A stretch of 64,000 bases of DNA from Shouchella xiaoxiensis (GTDB lineage Bacteria > Bacillota > Bacilli > Bacillales > Bacillaceae_D): NCBI RefSeq assembly GCF_016907895.1, contig NZ_JAFBCV010000009.1:111641-175640 (forward strand), written 5' to 3'. Under the pieces are notes generated by a model. It did no database searches, had not been told where the DNA came from, and saw only the letters and a program-made list of their open reading frames with translations. Shown here one piece after another: positions 44,219-52,377 of this stretch; the first letter of the stretch is position 1; each line of letters begins with the position of its first letter. A program made the position numbers and the translations under genes.

Positions 44219-44499
44219 AAAGAGGCTGGGACAAAAGTAGATAGACAGATCAAAACGACGAACATTCCTGAAAATGGGAACGTTCGTCGTTTGTTTTATC
44301 TTAAAATTAGCGGAAGGAGAATTCGAAGACTCCTGGGGGACCAGCACGTGTCTGAAGTCTCTGGAGTGGCGGTTTTCCACGAAGGAGGCTGAGGCCGTGC
44401 CCCCGGAAAGCGAAGAATTCTCCTGTAGCGGTGCTACTCAGCATCGTTTCGATTATTCGTCTTTTCAACTACTACTTTTAGTTATGTCCCAGCCTCTTT
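44219..44499. repeat. intergenic structured repeat bounded by 15-bp inverted repeats
   Basis: The block starts AAAGAGGCTGGGACA and ends with its exact reverse complement TGTCCCAGCCTCTTT (44485-44499). Inside are a hairpin with AACGACGAAC/GTTCGTCGTT arms (about 44255-44292) and a core with GGAGAATTC/GAATTCTCC arms. Read on the minus strand, the core matches the common Bacillus intergenic element (CTTTCCGGGGG ... GCCTCAGCCTCCT ... CAGGAGTC ... CTTCCGC). It contains no credible ORF and no transposase. It fills most of the 413-nt gap between the MFS and lipoprotein genes, and the right end could double as a terminator. Confidence 0.75.
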
Positions 44500-44597
44500 T
44501 CGTTTTCACCCGTTGTTCTAGCTCCTATTTGTTTGCAGATAACTTCGTATTTATTTCACAATTAAGTGCTATACTGATCGGGTAAAGGAGGGGTTGA

Positions 44598-45569
44598 ATG
44601 AAGAAGTGGCTTGTTAGTTTCATGGTTTCAATTGTTTTGCTGCATGGATGTGCAGATAAATCGCTAACGCTTCCTACTAATGATGGACCCTATTTAGTGA
44701 TTTCTCATCTAAAAGAACCATCCTTATCCTTTATGAATGTGGAAGATTATACAATTGAGCATACAGAACCGCTTCCTTCTTCTTGGAAAACGCAGGTGAG
44801 CATAAGTGATGAACGTGTTGCCGCTTTAACAAATAACGCTAATGAAATAGTCCTGTTCCATTTAACGGATGGTGCTGTTGAATCGTTTGTTGAGCTTGAT
44901 GATCAAGTGTCGACAATGGTTTATGATGCCAACGAGGGACTCTTAATTGTAGCGAGTGAGCAATCAAGGACGGTGTCATTTATCGCCATAGAAACGGGTG
45001 AGATTGAACAAACGATTTCACTGGATGTAGCGCCAGCAGAGTTGCACTTAGATCAAGCTGGAAATCTGTTTGTGCTGAGCACCGATGCTGGTCAAGTGGA
45101 TTACATTGAGATGCAGTCGAAACGAAAGCAGTCGTTTTCAGTCATCGACAGGCCAGCAGGGATGTTTTATGATGGGCACTTACTCTGGGTTGGGGGGCAC
45201 GGACCGAGTGGTGAGTTAAACGATCAACTCCACGGATATGATGTGTCAAACGGTGAGCTCGTTCAATCAGTTGATGTCGGCTTAATGCCAATCGCGATTA
45301 CGGGCAGTAAGGATCAATCCCAAATGTTTGTTTTATGTCACGGAAACGATCATCTTTATCAAATTGATCTGGAATCAAAGGGAATTGTTGCTTCAATTGA
45401 AGTTGGACATAATCCAAATTTTATGTATGAATATAAAGAACAATTGATTGTTAGCAATTTTGATAGCGATAGTTTGTCAATTATAATGAAAGAGCCTTTT
45501 GCCCTAATGGCAGAAGTTGAGGTGGAGCCAGGTCCATACGCAATTTCGTCGGGAGAGATCATGCAATGA
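44598..45569 (+). CDS. YVTN-type beta-propeller lipoprotein
   Basis: A 323-residue protein with a signal peptide and lipobox LHGC (Cys about residue 18). The mature part consists of repeating ~40-residue beta units such as DANEGLLIVASEQSRTVSFIAIETGEI and DQSQMFVLCHGNDHLYQIDLESKGIV, the style of seven-bladed YVTN/WD40-like propellers. It is coupled by ATGA to a two-component system, so it may be an extracytoplasmic sensor partner. The ligand is unknown. The start follows TAAAGGAGGGGTTGA. Confidence 0.78.
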   Translation: MKKWLVSFMVSIVLLHGCADKSLTLPTNDGPYLVISHLKEPSLSFMNVEDYTIEHTEPLPSSWKTQVSISDERVAALTNNANEIVLFHLTDGAVESFVELDDQVSTMVYDANEGLLIVASEQSRTVSFIAIETGEIEQTISLDVAPAELHLDQAGNLFVLSTDAGQVDYIEMQSKRKQSFSVIDRPAGMFYDGHLLWVGGHGPSGELNDQLHGYDVSNGELVQSVDVGLMPIAITGSKDQSQMFVLCHGNDHLYQIDLESKGIVASIEVGHNPNFMYEYKEQLIVSNFDSDSLSIIMKEPFALMAEVEVEPGPYAISSGEIMQ

Positions 45570-46246
45570 AATCAAGAACGGTGCTTGTTGTTGATGACGA
45601 GCCGGAGCTTTTGCAGCTGGTCGTCACTTACTTAAAAAACCATTCCTATTTGGCAATCACAGCGGGTACTGGCGAGGAAGCCTTGCAGGTAATTCAGGAG
45701 CGCGAGGTAGACCTTGTGATTCTTGATATTATGATGGAAGGTATGGACGGTTTTGCTGTGTGTGAAACCATTCGAAGAAACTATGCTTTGCCAGTCATTA
45801 TGCTTACAGCTCGGAGTCATGAAGAAGATAAAATAAGAGCATTAAAGCTCGGCGCAGACGATTACATTGTCAAACCATTTAGTCCAAAAGAATTGATGGC
45901 TAGAGTCGAAGCAACGATACGCCGCTCGTATGAGTTAATTTACCCGACGGATAAGCTGGTCTTTGGGGAGTTGTTAATTGATCGACACGCTCGAATGGTA
46001 CAAGTCGATCAAAAAGAACTTGTCTTAACGAGACGAGAATATGATTTGCTCTTATTCCTCGCTGAACATAAAAACCGTTCTTTTTCGAGGGAACAGCTGT
46101 TTACAAACGTCTGGACCGATGTGAGCACAAGTTCGCTCAGAACGGTAGATACGCATATAAAAACGCTTCGCTTAAAACTAGGTACGTCCGGCAAACGCAT
46201 CCAGACCGTTTGGGGTGTTGGCTATAAATTCGGTGAGCGAGAATGA
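45566..46246 (+). CDS. OmpR/PhoB-family response regulator
   Basis: A 226-residue regulator. The receiver has VVDDEPELL, phosphoacceptor Asp in LVILDIMMEGMDG and Lys in YIVKPFSP. The winged-helix output (~130-225) has LTRREYDLLLFLAEH and the recognition region SSLRTVDTHIKTLRLKL. It overlaps the lipoprotein gene upstream and the kinase downstream by 4 nt each, so all three are translationally coupled. The target genes are probably in its own operon. Confidence 0.95.
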   Translation: MKSRTVLVVDDEPELLQLVVTYLKNHSYLAITAGTGEEALQVIQEREVDLVILDIMMEGMDGFAVCETIRRNYALPVIMLTARSHEEDKIRALKLGADDYIVKPFSPKELMARVEATIRRSYELIYPTDKLVFGELLIDRHARMVQVDQKELVLTRREYDLLLFLAEHKNRSFSREQLFTNVWTDVSTSSLRTVDTHIKTLRLKLGTSGKRIQTVWGVGYKFGERE

Positions 46247-47631
46247 AGCTCGATTCCATTCGCACGAAAGTATGGCTTGGAATTGCTTTCACTGCACTTG
46301 CTGTTCTTGCGTTAGCGAGTGTGCTGATTTTTTTCCTCTATGAACGCTTATATGTTGAAGAGCAGGTTGATCGCTTCATGCAGGAAGGAGAAGCGCTCTC
46401 AAATCTATATGAGCTTGAAGGAACAAATGAAACGTTTTTTGAGCGAATTGATTGGTCAAAACAAACAACGGAGGCTCTGTACCTTGTTACCGAAGACCCG
46501 ATGGAACTCGCAGGCGGTGCGCCGTTTGAGGGAACGATTGGGGAAGAGTTGATCACATTTGAAGAACGTCAGGTCCTGCTTCAAGGTGAAACCGTTTTTA
46601 TACGAAGAGAACATCCGCGTTTTCAACAGGATATGATTGGTATCGCTATCCCTCTAATGGAAAGTGAACGCTTGGCGGGAGCTGTCTTTATATCGAAACC
46701 ATTGGCAGATGTGTATGATGTGTTTACCAATTTACGTTGGTTCTTAGCAGGGGCGCTTGCGCTTGCTGCTGGTATAATTGTCTTCTTAGGAATTCGACTA
46801 ACGAGACATTTAGTAGATCCTCTTGTAAGGATGAACGCTGTCGCAAAACGGATGGAGCAAGGTCAGTTCTCGGAACGGCTATCGGTTCGCCGCCGTAAAG
46901 ATGAAATGGCTGAGTTATCGAACTCGCTTAATCAATTGGCTAGCACGCTTCAACAAGTCGAAACAAACCGACGTATTTTCCTCGCAACAATTGCCCATGA
47001 GCTGCGGACTCCGTTAAGCTACATTGTTGGTTATATCGAGGGAATAGAAGAAGGGGTAATTAAACCTGAACAAGGAATGGCAATCATTGAAAAAGAAGCG
47101 CGCCGCATGAATCGCTTAGTAAATGATTTATTAGATCTAGCTCAACTAGAAGGGGATGAGTATCCTCTTCAGCACGATGTCGTTGTCTTTGCGGAGCTTG
47201 TTCGTGAAGCATGTGAAACCGTGCAGATGAGAGCAAAGCAGAAACAAATGACCATTAGGCTTGATTTAGATGAAGATTGTATCATCTATGCCGATCGTGA
47301 TCGCATGAAACAAGTCATTATTAACCTCTTAACAAATGCTATTTCCTATACAAATCGAGGGAAAAAAATTGATGTAAACCTTATCACTGTAGACAAGCAA
47401 GCTCAATTAACCATTCGCGATGAAGGGATCGGTATACCTCAGGCTGATATGCCTTATATTACGGATCGGTTTTTCCGAGTAAAGCGAGCTCGTAGCCGTA
47501 AAGATGGCGGAACAGGCCTTGGACTAGCAATTGTTCAGGAAATTATGGCAAAACACGAAGGATCACTTGAAATTAAATCTGTTGAAGGGCAAGGAACGAC
47601 TGCCACCGTCACGATCGCACAATATGAATAA
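46243..47631 (+). CDS. HAMP-containing sensor histidine kinase
   Basis: A 462-residue kinase. Helix 1 (~12-34) and helix 2 (~165-187) flank a ~130-residue extracellular sensor rich in acidic residues. HAMP (~188-240) and dimerisation follow, with phosphorylated His in ATIAHELRTPLSYI. ATP boxes are NLLTNAISYT, DEGIGIP and GGTGLGLAIVQEI. It is paired with the preceding OmpR regulator. The lipoproteins on both sides suggest that the stimulus is sensed in the wall zone. Confidence 0.95.
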   Translation: MKLDSIRTKVWLGIAFTALAVLALASVLIFFLYERLYVEEQVDRFMQEGEALSNLYELEGTNETFFERIDWSKQTTEALYLVTEDPMELAGGAPFEGTIGEELITFEERQVLLQGETVFIRREHPRFQQDMIGIAIPLMESERLAGAVFISKPLADVYDVFTNLRWFLAGALALAAGIIVFLGIRLTRHLVDPLVRMNAVAKRMEQGQFSERLSVRRRKDEMAELSNSLNQLASTLQQVETNRRIFLATIAHELRTPLSYIVGYIEGIEEGVIKPEQGMAIIEKEARRMNRLVNDLLDLAQLEGDEYPLQHDVVVFAELVREACETVQMRAKQKQMTIRLDLDEDCIIYADRDRMKQVIINLLTNAISYTNRGKKIDVNLITVDKQAQLTIRDEGIGIPQADMPYITDRFFRVKRARSRKDGGTGLGLAIVQEIMAKHEGSLEIKSVEGQGTTATVTIAQYE

Positions 47632-47656
47632 AGATTTATTGGAAGGAGGTTCCTAA

Positions 47657-48082
47657 ATGAAACGACTGATGACCACTAGCTTGCTGCTTCTATTTTTAAC
47701 AGCTTGTTCAGCGGATGAAGATCCAAATGAAAATCTCTCAACAGAAATAATTGATGTCCATATTCAAGTACAGGAAGAACAGCCAGTTAATGAACCATTT
47801 ACACTGCAAACACAAGTGATGCAGGGGGACGATTTCGTTGAAGATGCCCATGAAGTGTTATACGAAGTTTGGCAGAATGAGCAGCGAGATGATGCGGAGT
47901 TTATTGAAGCATCCCATTCTCAAGATGGTATCTATCGAGCGGAAATCGAGTTAGAGACAGATGGGGTGTATATTGTACAAGCTCATGTGACAGCAAGAGA
48001 TATGCACGTTATGCCGACGCAGGAATTTTTTGTCGGGGAAGTAAGTGAAGAAGAAAAAAAGGCGTTTTATGATGAGGACTAA
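47657..48082 (+). CDS. YtkA/FixH-like lipoprotein
   Basis: A 141-residue lipoprotein with lipobox LTAC (Cys about residue 17). The mature part has the YtkA-like pattern: IDVHIQVQEEQPVNEPFTLQ, YEVWQNE, DGIYRAEIELETDGVYIVQAHVTARDMHVMP. YtkA-like domains often occur with copper or cytochrome oxidase assembly genes. It lies 25 nt after the kinase with a strong AAGGAGG site, so it is in the same operon. Function is inferred only by family. Confidence 0.8.
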   Translation: MKRLMTTSLLLLFLTACSADEDPNENLSTEIIDVHIQVQEEQPVNEPFTLQTQVMQGDDFVEDAHEVLYEVWQNEQRDDAEFIEASHSQDGIYRAEIELETDGVYIVQAHVTARDMHVMPTQEFFVGEVSEEEKKAFYDED

Positions 48083-48144
48083 TTCGTTGTTCATACTCCA
48101 TTCATATTGAGCGGTTACACTTGTAAGAAAGGAGGCGTTTCATT

Positions 48145-48540
48145 ATGAACCATGCAAAACTGTTATTAATTGTGTCCTCGCTATTTGGGCTATGGGGTGT
48201 GTTAATGGGTGCCCATATGGCCGGCGGAGGCTCTTATGCGCTCTCGGCAATCCATGCCCATGTGCTAGTGTTGGGATGGCTGACGCTGTTCGCCTGGAGC
48301 TTATTTCATAAAATCTATCAGCCAAATCAAAAAAGACTCGCCGCTTTTCAGGCGTGGACCGGTATTGCAGGTGCGATTTTACTTACATCAGGGATGTGGC
48401 TCTACAATACGAATCCGTTTGATTTACCTCGAGGGGTAACGCTTGGTTTTTACATTGGTGGTGGAATGACTGTTGTCATTAGTTTCTTACTGTTTGTGGT
48501 ATTAGCGTGTTTAACAGACAGCAAAAAAAGAGATGCGTAG
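48145..48540 (+). CDS. four-helix membrane protein, haem-copper oxidase subunit I-like
   Basis: A 131-residue protein with four hydrophobic helices and conserved histidines in GAHMAGGG and AIHAHVLVLGWLTLFAWSLFHK. This pattern resembles the short proteins annotated as cytochrome c/quinol oxidase polypeptide I-like. It is far too short for a full oxidase subunit and lacks the copper and second haem ligand set, so a sensor or assembly role is more likely. It follows the YtkA-like lipoprotein by 62 nt with a strong GAAAGGAGGCG site and ends the operon. Confidence 0.65.
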   Translation: MNHAKLLLIVSSLFGLWGVLMGAHMAGGGSYALSAIHAHVLVLGWLTLFAWSLFHKIYQPNQKRLAAFQAWTGIAGAILLTSGMWLYNTNPFDLPRGVTLGFYIGGGMTVVISFLLFVVLACLTDSKKRDA

Positions 48541-48569
48541 AAGAAGGGGCTATGGTCCCTTCTTCATTT
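48540..48569 (+). terminator. terminator after the 44.6-48.5 kb operon
   Basis: GAAGAAGGG and CCCTTCTTC form a perfect 9-bp stem starting at the stop codon, followed by ATTTTG. Confidence 0.65.
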
Positions 48570-48573
48570 TGAA

Positions 48574-48611
48574 TAAAAAAAAGCTATTGAGAGCGACATC
48601 TTCTCAATAGC
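48574..48611 (-). terminator. terminator of the pterin dehydratase gene
   Basis: On the minus strand GCTATTGAGA pairs with TCTCAATAGC (48583-48592 with 48602-48611) and is followed by nine T. Confidence 0.85.
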
Positions 48612-48637
48612 CTAAGATGCGTAGCTGCATCTCTTTT

Positions 48638-48904
48638 TTAGTTATAAAAATTATTGCAAGCTTTTGCTGCTTCAATGTCCTTCCGAGTTAGTTTTCCTTC
48701 GTCTACAGTCGTCCATTTAATTGTAATGGTTGTGTGGTCAATAATGACGTAGGGATGGTGTTGTGCACCCTCTGCGTAAGCGGCAACATTTTGGACAAAG
48801 TCAATTCCTTTGAGAAAGTCGTTAAACGAAAATTCCCTTATCAGCGTTTCATTTTCTAAAGACCAACCAGTCAGTTCTTCTGCTTCTTTTCTCACTTGAC
48901 TCAT
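48638..48904 (-). CDS. pterin-4a-carbinolamine dehydratase
   Basis: An 88-residue enzyme of the PCD/DCoH family, which dehydrates 4a-hydroxytetrahydrobiopterin during cofactor recycling. The catalytic motif EGAQHHPYVIID (family pattern ExxxHHP) and the following TTITIKWTT strand are present. Length is slightly short of the usual ~95-105. There is no aromatic amino acid hydroxylase in the window, so in this organism it may act in another pterin pathway. The start follows AAGGAGGGTGCGACT. Confidence 0.9.
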   Translation of the reverse strand: MSQVRKEAEELTGWSLENETLIREFSFNDFLKGIDFVQNVAAYAEGAQHHPYVIIDHTTITIKWTTVDEGKLTRKDIEAAKACNNFYN

Positions 48905-49042
48905 AGTCGCACCCTCCTTTTTCTACCTCCTTCTTATATACCTGATTTGATGAACGAAGAAACCTCAAAGTTGTAAAGCTATGAAACGAAGATTTAGTGG
49001 CTAGACTAAATAGAGTGAAATCGAAGGAGAAGAGGGGTAGAA

Positions 49043-49762
49043 ATGAACATAAAAGTAGTCGTTTATGGAGTCGCGATTATCATAGTGGCAACGGGTTGTG
49101 CAGGACAGGTGGAAGACCAATCGCATCCGTTCATTGAGGAAACCCATCAAAATGAAATCATTGAAGTGAATGGGTTGGCAACAATTGCTAATCCTGAGAA
49201 TATGGCGGCTAATATTAACAAAGAGACACGTTTGTCTGAAGCCTACATCCCTGCTGATTTGGTCACTCCCAATGTTCCGTTTAGTTTCGAAGAAGACATC
49301 GATAAACGTTACCTGCGTCAGGAAGCAAGTGTGGCTCTTGAGCAGATGTTTAGCGATGCAAAAGAAGAAGGTCTCGTTTTTATTGCGGTTTCGGGCTATC
49401 GCTCATTTGAACGTCAAGCGTTTTTGTATGAAAATGCGGTTGAAGAGAATGGACCATCACAGAAGTTAGTAGCAGAGCCCGGTTACAGCGAGCATCAAAC
49501 GGGGCTGGCAATGGATGTATCAACAGCATCAATTGAGTATGAATTAGTTGAAGCGTTTGGATCTACTCCTGAAGGTCTGTGGCTTGAAGAACATGCGCAT
49601 GGATATGGCTATATCATTCGTTATCAAGCGGGTAAAGAAGGGATTACAGGCTATGATTACGAACCCTGGCACTTGCGCTATGTCGGGATTGAACTTGCTG
49701 AGAGGTTGGTTGAAGACGAGCTGTCTTTAGACGAGTACCATAACTTGAGTAAAGGCATTTAA
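49043..49762 (+). CDS. VanY/M15B D-Ala-D-Ala carboxypeptidase lipoprotein
   Basis: A 239-residue zinc peptidase that trims the terminal D-Ala of peptidoglycan stems outside the cell. Signal peptide and lipobox ATGC place Cys about residue 19. The VanY motifs are AVSGYRSFERQ, the zinc ligands in SEHQTGLAMDV (HxxxxxxD) and EPWHLRYVG. It is similar to B. subtilis YodJ/LdcB-type enzymes. The start follows GAAGGAGAAGAGGGGTAGAA. It is monocistronic as far as can be seen, without a clear terminator. Confidence 0.92.
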   Translation: MNIKVVVYGVAIIIVATGCAGQVEDQSHPFIEETHQNEIIEVNGLATIANPENMAANINKETRLSEAYIPADLVTPNVPFSFEEDIDKRYLRQEASVALEQMFSDAKEEGLVFIAVSGYRSFERQAFLYENAVEENGPSQKLVAEPGYSEHQTGLAMDVSTASIEYELVEAFGSTPEGLWLEEHAHGYGYIIRYQAGKEGITGYDYEPWHLRYVGIELAERLVEDELSLDEYHNLSKGI

Positions 49763-49842
49763 TTGACTAGAAGAGGATTATGAGAGACAGTGACGAAAGA
49801 TTGTATGTATAAACGTTAAAATGAAAAGAGGTGAGCGCACTT

Positions 49843-50274
49843 ATGAACCAAGCGGCGCGTAACTATTGGGATACATACTGGGGGAACCATGTTCAACCTC
49901 AATCTGTATATGCCTTTCAGTTTGGTGATGAGCCGGATAAACTGGCCGAGCTTGTCCGAAGTGGGCAGAAGACAGCGACGTGTACAGCCGAAATAACCTA
50001 TCAAAAAACAAACCAACCTTTGCCGAAACGAGATGATTATGGCATTGTGTTAAATCGGTTAGATGAACCAGTAGCCATCATTAAAACAACAGACGTTTTT
50101 ACGATGCGCTTTGAAGATGTAACAGAAGCGTTTGCACTTGCTGAAGGTGACGGTTCTTTAGAAGCGTGGAGAGCGATACACGAACGTTACTTCAGAGGCG
50201 AATACAAGCGGCTAGGTATTTCTTATGACCCTAAGTTAAAGCTTGTATGTGAACGGTTTATATGTGTCGGCTAG
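49843..50274 (+). CDS. ASCH-domain protein
   Basis: A 143-residue protein with the ASCH fold, related to PUA-like RNA-binding domains. Family features are YAFQFGDEPDKLAELVRSGQKTATC near residues 25-47, DYGIVLNRLDEPVAIIKTTDV, and the C-terminal EGDGSLEAWRAIHERYF. ATG 49843 is chosen; an in-frame GTG at 49831 lies inside the GAGGTG ribosome site. Some ASCH proteins hydrolyse modified cytidines or bind RNA; the activity here is unknown. Confidence 0.85.
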   Translation: MNQAARNYWDTYWGNHVQPQSVYAFQFGDEPDKLAELVRSGQKTATCTAEITYQKTNQPLPKRDDYGIVLNRLDEPVAIIKTTDVFTMRFEDVTEAFALAEGDGSLEAWRAIHERYFRGEYKRLGISYDPKLKLVCERFICVG

Positions 50275-50349
50275 TAAGCGCTAACTTTAAGTGCAAACAA
50301 GTGCTGTAACAAAATAGTCATAAAAATGTGGCTGCTTTGTTAACTATTA

Positions 50350-50367
50350 TTGTGAATTATTTCACAA
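50350..50367. promoter_or_regulatory. Rex operator 1
   Basis: TTGTGAATTATTTCACAA is a perfect TTGTGAA-N4-TTCACAA Rex (NADH/NAD+ redox repressor) site. It overlaps the -35 (TTCACA, 50361-50366) of the doxX promoter. Confidence 0.85.
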
Positions 50368-50388
50368 GTAGCGAATTCCGCATATACT
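50361..50388 (+). promoter_or_regulatory. doxX promoter
   Basis: -35 TTCACA (50361-50366) and -10 TATACT (50383-50388) have a 16-nt spacer and are flanked by two Rex boxes. Confidence 0.65.
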
Positions 50389-50402
50389 TAACCTATAAGA
50401 TA

Positions 50403-50420
50403 TTGTGAAGTATTTCACAA
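50403..50420. promoter_or_regulatory. Rex operator 2
   Basis: TTGTGAAGTATTTCACAA is a second perfect Rex site, 53 nt downstream of the first and ending 18 nt before the doxX start codon, so it covers the early transcribed region. Confidence 0.85.
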
Positions 50421-50438
50421 TAAAAAGGAGATGAGTCG

Positions 50439-50945
50439 ATGTTTATTCAATTTCTAAAAACGTCAAAAAGCGCAATGGTTGGATTACTTCTTGTTAGATT
50501 GTATGTAGGTTGGGCTTGGTTATCATCGGGATTAGGTAAGGTAACAGGAGATGGATTTAATGCAGCCGGTTTTCTGACCAATACGGTCGAGAACCCAGTT
50601 ACAAGCGGCGACGGATCGGTAGCCTATCCACTCTATAACGCGCTAATTGAAACGATTATTCTGCCAAATGCAGAGATGATAAGCTTTATTGTCATGTGGG
50701 GAGAGGTACTTGTCGGACTGGGTTTACTCGTAGGACTACTAACCACAACTGCTGCGTTTTTTGGAGGAGTAATGAACGTCTCATTCTTACTTGCGGGCAC
50801 AGTTTCAACGAATCCCATTCTGCTCTTATTAGCCATCCTCATCATGGTTGGGAAAGGAAACAGCGGAAAGATCGGGTTAGATTATTTCATTAAGCAGAAA
50901 AAAGAACCAGAGCACACAGAACAAACTATACAAGTGATTTCATAA
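50439..50945 (+). CDS. DoxX-family membrane protein under Rex control
   Basis: A 168-residue protein with four hydrophobic helices and the DoxX segments VRLYVGWAWLSSGLGKV, MWGEVLVGLGLLVGLLTTTAAFFGGVMNVSFLLAGT and the C-terminal GKIGLDYF. The DoxX family is linked to quinone or thiosulfate oxidation and to thiol stress, but activity differs between members. Two Rex boxes at its promoter indicate induction when NADH is high, for example at low oxygen. The start follows AAAAAGGAGATGAGTCG. It is monocistronic, with a terminator following. Confidence 0.85.
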   Translation: MFIQFLKTSKSAMVGLLLVRLYVGWAWLSSGLGKVTGDGFNAAGFLTNTVENPVTSGDGSVAYPLYNALIETIILPNAEMISFIVMWGEVLVGLGLLVGLLTTTAAFFGGVMNVSFLLAGTVSTNPILLLLAILIMVGKGNSGKIGLDYFIKQKKEPEHTEQTIQVIS

Positions 50946-50953
50946 ACATGAAG

Positions 50954-50989
50954 AGGTTAAGTCTTAATTAAAGAGGCTTAGCCTTTTTT
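50954..50989 (+). terminator. terminator of doxX
   Basis: AGGTTAAGTC (50954-50963) and GGCTTAGCCT (50975-50984) pair with two G-T pairs and are followed by six T. Confidence 0.7.
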
Positions 50990-51078
50990 AATTTAAAGAC
51001 AGTGGACAAAAATGAAAAATCTATGATACACTTCTCAAATAGACGAATTTGTCAGATAATTTTACTAAGAGGTGGCAT

Positions 51079-52377
51079 ATGAATCAAACACAAACCATTT
51101 CCAATACAAAAATCATTTTTATTGGCCTGATGCTTTTTTCTTTATTCTTTGGTGCAGGCAATCTCATCTTTCCGCCTGAATTAGGTCAACAAGCTGGAGA
51201 GAACGCATGGTCAGCAATTATTGGGTTCCTTATTTCTGGAGTAGGGTTGCCAATATTAGGTGTTATGGCAATTACATATGTAGGCAGTGATGACGCAGAA
51301 GGATTGAGCAAGCGAGTCCACCCGTATTTTGCTGTTGGATTGACTAGTTTAACCTACTTAACAATTGGTCCATTCTTCGCCGTTCCACGTACGGCTGCTG
51401 TTTCATATGAAATCGGTCTTGTTCCTTTCTTGGGATCAGATAGTCAATGGGCTTTAGCACTCTTTACCCTTATTTATTTTAGCATTGTCTATATTTTAGC
51501 ATTAAACCCAGGTAAATTCGTTGATCGAATTGGAAAAATAATTACACCAATACTACTTATTGTTGTTTCAATCTTACTTATTCGTGTCATCGCGGGACCG
51601 CTTGGAACGTATACACCGGCCGTTGGTGATTACCAAGGATTCCCACTCTTCCGAGGTATTACGGAAGGTTATCTGACAATGGATACAATCGCAGCGGTTG
51701 TGTTCGGCATTATTGTTGTGAAGGCAATTAAAGATTACGGCGTTACAGATCAACGATTAATACGCAAAACTGCTTGGAAAGCAGGATTGGTGGCAGCGAT
51801 TTGCTTAGGAACGGTCTATGCCGGCCTCGGTTATCTTGGCGCTGTCAGTTCTTCAGCCATTGAAGCGAGCGATGGAGCGGGTATTTTAGCGCAAGTATCG
51901 TTTGAATACTTCGGTACATCAGGAAATATTTTGCTCGGATTAATCATCTTGGCGGCATGTATCCCGACAGCAACAGGGTTAATCTCGTCTTGTGCGATTT
52001 ACTTCAATAAACAGATTCCAAGTCTATCTTATAAAGGACTTGTCTTAGGTTTTACACTATTTAGCGCAGTTATTGCTAACTTTGGACTTTCGCAGATTAT
52101 TGCGTACTCAATTCCTGTATTAGTATTTATTTATCCAATCGTTATTGTGCTCATTCTTTTAGCTTTCCTTGATAAATTATTCGGTGGACAAAGACTCGTT
52201 TATCAAATGACGATTATCTTCACGGCTATTGTCAGCATTGGCGAAGGCTTAAAAGCGTTTAATGGAAACTGGGACTTTGTTGCTTGGCTGCCGTTTGCAG
52301 ACATTGGATTTGCTTGGGTTGTACCAGCACTTGTCGGCTTTGTCATTGGCTGGGTCGCCTCATTGGGATCAAAATAA
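51079..52377 (+). CDS. brnQ: branched-chain amino acid:cation symporter, LIVCS family
   Basis: A 432-residue membrane carrier for Leu, Ile and Val with 12 predicted helices. The N-terminal SLFFGAGNLIFPPELGQQAG and GPFFAVPRTAAVSYEIG are diagnostic of BrnQ. ATG 51079 follows ACTAAGAGGTGGCAT; the frame opens 10 codons earlier but without a site. Its stop overlaps the CHY zinc-finger gene start (TAATG), so the two are probably cotranscribed. Confidence 0.94.
   Translation: MNQTQTISNTKIIFIGLMLFSLFFGAGNLIFPPELGQQAGENAWSAIIGFLISGVGLPILGVMAITYVGSDDAEGLSKRVHPYFAVGLTSLTYLTIGPFFAVPRTAAVSYEIGLVPFLGSDSQWALALFTLIYFSIVYILALNPGKFVDRIGKIITPILLIVVSILLIRVIAGPLGTYTPAVGDYQGFPLFRGITEGYLTMDTIAAVVFGIIVVKAIKDYGVTDQRLIRKTAWKAGLVAAICLGTVYAGLGYLGAVSSSAIEASDGAGILAQVSFEYFGTSGNILLGLIILAACIPTATGLISSCAIYFNKQIPSLSYKGLVLGFTLFSAVIANFGLSQIIAYSIPVLVFIYPIVIVLILLAFLDKLFGGQRLVYQMTIIFTAIVSIGEGLKAFNGNWDFVAWLPFADIGFAWVVPALVGFVIGWVASLGSK

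Noticed and set aside
44219..44499. Insertion sequence
   Set aside because: Terminal inverted repeats are present but there is no transposase frame and no obvious target duplication; non-autonomous origin remains possible.
44274..44585. 103-codon ORF in the 44.2-44.5 kb gap
   Set aside because: It overlaps the inverted-repeat element, with no ribosome site; the element is better explained as structured non-coding DNA.
52284..52376. N-terminal extension of the CHY zinc-finger protein
   Set aside because: The extra 31 codons lie inside brnQ in another frame; ATG at 52377 fits the family start.
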